8,580 bases of DNA from Balneolia bacterium. Its GTDB lineage: Bacteria > Bacteroidota > Rhodothermia > Balneolales > Cyclonatronaceae. Shown piece by piece: positions 6,089 to 8,580 of the stretch. Position numbers and translations under genes: made by a program. Location: the NCBI GenBank assembly GCA_003567135.1, contig PXAI01000385.1, positions 1 to 8,580 of the forward strand, in the 5' to 3' direction. Numbering within the stretch: the stretch's first letter is position 1; each line of letters opens with the position of its first letter. The notes under the pieces are model-generated. The model saw nothing but the letters and a program-made list of their open reading frames with translations. It was not told the DNA's origin and made no database searches.

Positions 6089-7506
6089 GGCGATAATTCC
6101 GGCAGGTTCAGCAGTTCGGTAAAAAAGTTCACACCTGTTACGTCATCTGCCGCTGATTTGTTCTTCAGGGTTGATATCACATCATCCCCCAAACTTCTGT
6201 TCTTCAGCTTTGGAAGACGCTTCGTTTGATAAACGCGATTTTCACGGATTTCAATCATGTTTTGCTGAATCATCTGATCTAACATTCGTCCCGCTGATCC
6301 CGAACTCATCCAGCCGGAATCTGTCCAGAATTGCATCAGATCGCCTGAGGTGACGCTTGGGCTGACAGAAAGATGATTTTCAGAGACGGCATTTTCCGTC
6401 AAAAAATTTGTTTCCATTTTTTCAGTACCCCAAATTTGTAATGGTTTTACCCTTGGCGATGAAAGTGATTCACGACTGTTTTGCCAGATTAGCTTGTAAA
6501 GTATCCATTCGTCGCGTTTCACGTGCGGCCTGACGATATCAGGCGTGATCTGCGGCCTGAGTACGTGTATCGCCTCATGCGGAGAAGAATCTTCATTTGG
6601 GATTAGATTATCCGGTAGTGGAGTGAAAGCCTGATCTAACGTTCTGAATTTATGTATCAGGTTTTGGGAGGTCTCAGAAAAAAAATCCCGGCTTGAGGTT
6701 CTGAGATAGGAAATGAGTCCGGCGGGGAGATCATCCGAAGCGGACTGAAACAGACTCTGCAGAAGCTGTTGCGCATTTTTATAATCAGAAACGGAGGTGT
6801 TTCGAAGGATCTCATCCAGCAGCGAAGCGGTGGAAAATGGTTTTGTCAGCTCAGCGTGATTCTTGGTTTGATCACTTTTCTGAAGGGGCATCACATCATC
6901 ACAGAAAATGCGAACCGGGGTTTCGGCTGTTACTCTCACTCCGGAAACCGGATCATGAAACGTTTTTCGGGGAAGATCAGCGTTCAGGAAAAGTGAGGTC
7001 AGCAGGGTTGGAATTCGGATATCTGCCGGAAGATCAGGGAAACGTATTTTTAAAGCGGAATCCAGATAATTCCGGCTGAGAAGGTAGTTTCGCAAGCGAC
7101 TGAAATCATCATCCTGAAATGGTTTCGCATTTTCGATGCTCCGCTGCACAGATAAATCATCGGGAGAGGTGAGATGCGTTCTGCGGATATCGGGGTGCGA
7201 CTTCAGAAACCGGAACAGCGACCACGCAATAAATTCGCCGCTGGGGTCGCTGTCGGTAGCGATAATTACACGTTTTGCCCATTTTGCAAGCTCACGGATT
7301 TCTTTACGGCGTTCGAGCAAATCAGGATTTGCCCGGCCTTTTACGTTTTTTCCGGAAGCATCAATTTCGGGCGTCCAGAGGTAGCCGGAAGTAGCCACGA
7401 CGGAAAGGTAGGGGATGTTGTGTGCGCTGATAATGCGCGCAATGACGGGCGATTCCGTGATGAGCAGATTGTGGGAATGGCCGGAAACAGGGTTGCCGGC
7501 GGGCAT
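6085..7506 (-). CDS. Compact divergent type IA topoisomerase (TopA-like core without C-terminal zinc domains)
   Basis: The product is 473 residues; bacterial TopA is usually 700-900. A Toprim domain covers about 11-115, with LLITESP (E18) and IIATDSDPSGEFIAW (D85, D87, E91). R145 and D149 (SRNYLD) match the Arg and Asp of the ARRxxDR motif in TopA. KPFSTASLLDEILRN (222-236) aligns with the PFTTSTLQ segment. GLISYLRTSS (263-272) carries the expected active-site Tyr267 and Arg269. SPHEAI contains His310, matching the HEAIRPT motif. Residues about 385-470 resemble the TEATLV...GIGRPSTY...PT...LG...VNFTA tail of the core, but without GRPST. All main catalytic residues remain, so it may cut and rejoin single strands. 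Family positions that are changed include SYGH (here TSGY), DREGE (here DPSGE) and AQQARR. It is encoded between DUF494/Smg and DUF445 with one- and four-base overlaps; smg is also near topoisomerase-like genes in proteobacteria. It is probably an accessory paralogue, with a standard TopA elsewhere. Confidence 0.85.
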   Translation of the reverse strand: MPAGNPVSGHSHNLLITESPVIARIISAHNIPYLSVVATSGYLWTPEIDASGKNVKGRANPDLLERRKEIRELAKWAKRVIIATDSDPSGEFIAWSLFRFLKSHPDIRRTHLTSPDDLSVQRSIENAKPFQDDDFSRLRNYLLSRNYLDSALKIRFPDLPADIRIPTLLTSLFLNADLPRKTFHDPVSGVRVTAETPVRIFCDDVMPLQKSDQTKNHAELTKPFSTASLLDEILRNTSVSDYKNAQQLLQSLFQSASDDLPAGLISYLRTSSRDFFSETSQNLIHKFRTLDQAFTPLPDNLIPNEDSSPHEAIHVLRPQITPDIVRPHVKRDEWILYKLIWQNSRESLSSPRVKPLQIWGTEKMETNFLTENAVSENHLSVSPSVTSGDLMQFWTDSGWMSSGSAGRMLDQMIQQNMIEIRENRVYQTKRLPKLKNRSLGDDVISTLKNKSAADDVTGVNFFTELLNLPELSP

Positions 7507-7952
7507 CAGTTGACGCGCTCGTTGCCGCTCAGGTAGATGCCTCCGGGTTTCTTCGCCGAGTCTTTCCCGAATACGTGACGCGCCACAAGCTCCTTCATTT
7601 TCTCCAGCGTGATTTTATCGAAATTGTTCATCATGCTGTTTTCGATGATCGATTCCATGGCGTCGGAGTCGATGATGCCGATATTGAAGAGCTCAATCAG
7701 ATATCCGTAGGCTTCGCGCGTGATGAGCATCCGCTCGGCGTGATGAAGAATTCGCTGGCCTTTGGTGAGCGATTTCTGTCCCGGTTTATCTAGCTCGCCG
7801 GCCTGATGTTTTTGCAAAACCCAGGAGTAGGCAGCGGAAACCTCGGATTTATCGTACTCAGAAAACTGATCGGGTTTGATCTCATGAATAGAATTTCCGG
7901 TCCGGATATGGCGAACCATTGTGATAATCAGATCAATTACGCGGCTTCTCAT
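7506..7952 (-). CDS. DUF494/Smg family protein
   Basis: The product is 148 residues, close to the roughly 155 of the Smg family. The N-terminus MRSRVIDLIITMVRHI corresponds to the MFDVLMYLFENYI-type opening helix of the family. The C-terminal half has the signature ITREAYGYLIELFNIGIIDSD followed by MESIIENSMM, equivalent to L-x-x-E-A-R-G-F-L-x-x-L-E-x-x-G-I-L-D with the VIDRLM helix. The middle (about 30-75) is variable and charged. The protein is cytosolic with no membrane segment. The biochemical role of Smg is unknown; in proteobacteria it is encoded next to dprA and a topoisomerase-like zinc-finger gene. Finding it here directly before a topoisomerase-like gene repeats that association in a distant lineage. 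Its ATG overlaps the ybeY stop by one base (TAATG) and its TGA overlaps the next ATG by one base (TGATG), so translation is coupled on both sides. Confidence 0.85.
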   Translation of the reverse strand: MRSRVIDLIITMVRHIRTGNSIHEIKPDQFSEYDKSEVSAAYSWVLQKHQAGELDKPGQKSLTKGQRILHHAERMLITREAYGYLIELFNIGIIDSDAMESIIENSMMNNFDKITLEKMKELVARHVFGKDSAKKPGGIYLSGNERVN

Positions 7953-8386
7953 TAAGATTTAATCAGATTTAAATATTTGTCTTCGAGTTTGGTCATCGCG
8001 GCTTTTTCGGGCGCGGTTTGGTCATCATATCCCATTAAATGAAGCAGGCCGTGAATGATTATCCGCCTGAATTCCTCTTCAGGTTCGGTGAGAAACTCTT
8101 CCGCCTGACCCGCAATACGCTGAGCACAGCAGGTGAGGGTGCCGTCGAGCGGCCGGCCATCTTCGTGATAATGAAACGTGATTATATCGGTAACGTAATC
8201 CTTGTTCAGGTATTCTTTGTTAAGTTCGATGATCGCTTCTTCATCCACATAAACGACCTCAAGCGATTCCAGTTCCCGTTTTTCGCTCTCGGTTACCATT
8301 TTGACGATGTGACCCAGGTCTCTCTCATTCAGCGGGATACTGAACCCGGATTCGTTAATAAGCGTGATTTCTGGTTTGGTGTTCAA
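7952..8386 (-). CDS. ybeY: Endoribonuclease YbeY (rRNA maturation factor), TTG start
   Basis: The product is 144 residues, normal for YbeY, the single-strand metallo-endoribonuclease that matures the 3' end of 16S rRNA and takes part in ribosome quality control. The family segment N-K-x-Y-L-x-K-D-Y-V-T-D-I-I-T-F lies at about 56-71, and the metal site HGLLHLMGYDD at 112-122. H112 and H116 match two zinc ligands of the E. coli enzyme (H114, H118). The third ligand position (H124 there) is D122 here, a substitution common in Bacteroidota YbeY (HGxLHLxGYxD), so activity is still expected. The only start that gives a normal N-terminus is TTG at 8386; the next Met is residue 30 and would remove the first strand of the fold. 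That TTG overlaps the upstream gene's TGA (TTGA), which favours coupled translation. AAGGA in the upstream gene lies rather far away to serve as its ribosome binding site. Confidence 0.93.
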   Translation of the reverse strand: MNTKPEITLINESGFSIPLNERDLGHIVKMVTESEKRELESLEVVYVDEEAIIELNKEYLNKDYVTDIITFHYHEDGRPLDGTLTCCAQRIAGQAEEFLTEPEEEFRRIIIHGLLHLMGYDDQTAPEKAAMTKLEDKYLNLIKS

Positions 8387-8580
8387 GATTCGTCGTCGAA
8401 AGTGAATCCTTCAAAGTCGATGGCTTCTGTGAGCGAAAGAGCAACGCTGCACATCATGATTTCCGGCGGAAGTTTGGTGAAATCGCCGTTGAGCAGTTCG
8501 TCGTTTACGTTTGCATAAAGGCTGCATGAGCCGTCTTTACCGACGATCAAACCGGTTGTTTGTCCGCCGATTTTTCCGAA
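8383..8580 (-). CDS. 3' end of an unidentified gene
   Basis: The frame is open from the right edge to the TGA at 8385-8383, giving the last 65 residues of a protein. The visible end starts FGKIGGQTTGLIVGKDG, continues CSLYANVNDELLNGDF and ends with an acidic tail FTFDDES. It has the look of a soluble alpha/beta protein with a beta-hairpin (GLIVGKDGSCSLY) followed by helices. I do not recognise the family. The stop overlaps the TTG start of ybeY by four bases, so it is the upstream member of the same operon and is really translated. In many bacteria the gene before ybeY is phoH, but this tail shows no recognisable PhoH ending. Confidence 0.7.
   Translation of the reverse strand, partial: FGKIGGQTTGLIVGKDGSCSLYANVNDELLNGDFTKLPPEIMMCSVALSLTEAIDFEGFTFDDES

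Noticed and set aside
6085..7506. Topoisomerase-like gene as a pseudogene
   Set aside because: The frame is intact over 473 codons, the catalytic positions are kept, and both ends overlap neighbouring genes precisely, which argues for an expressed, selected protein.
8039..8518. Plus-strand open frame of 159 codons
   Set aside because: It is antisense to ybeY and the upstream gene end, which carry clear motifs and a coupled junction; this is a mirror of their codon bias.

Overview
The window comes from a Bacteroidota-like bacterium, most plausibly the Balneolota/Rhodothermota part of that group. That placement is an inference from several signs. The core genes mostly lack Shine-Dalgarno sequences and rely on tightly overlapped start and stop codons. 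There is a lipoprotein with a loose lipobox next to a secreted Asp-box protein. The YbeY is of the HGxLHLxGYxD type, with Asp in place of the third His. A Smg/DUF494 gene is encoded beside a topoisomerase-like gene. No rRNA, tRNA, CRISPR array or transposase gene was seen.

Layout. Almost everything is on the minus strand. From right to left, 8580 to 4964 is a compact run: the 3' end of an unidentified gene, then ybeY, a DUF494/Smg gene, a compact divergent type IA topoisomerase and a DUF445 membrane protein. All four junctions overlap by 1 to 4 bases, so this is almost certainly one translationally coupled operon. Positions 3880-4830 form an AT-rich island that holds the only plus-strand genes: two small overlapping antitoxin-like genes (4341-4595 and 4585-4818) with no toxin gene beside either. 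Next come ackA and pta (3879 to 1657), the complete acetyl-CoA to acetate pathway in the order ackA-pta with a 15-base gap. A 250-base spacer follows. The last unit is an outer-envelope lipoprotein (1403-591) whose stop codon abuts the start of a secreted Asp-box protein (590 to beyond 1), which is cut off by the window edge.

Working together. AckA and Pta interconvert acetyl-CoA and acetate through acetyl phosphate and yield ATP. The ybeY operon combines rRNA maturation with DNA topology and envelope functions. The lipoprotein and Asp-box pair looks like an exported, surface-associated unit of unknown role.

The most notable non-coding signal is a pair of perfect palindromes (cores 1539-1566 and 4842-4869). 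They share an identical 28-base plan: GTAG, then S-GAC, a 12-base self-complementary centre, GTC-S, then CTAC. A third, decayed copy lies at 1491-1518. They look like members of a dispersed REP-like family. The other leads are the tandem toxin-less antitoxins and the reduced topoisomerase that keeps its catalytic residues.
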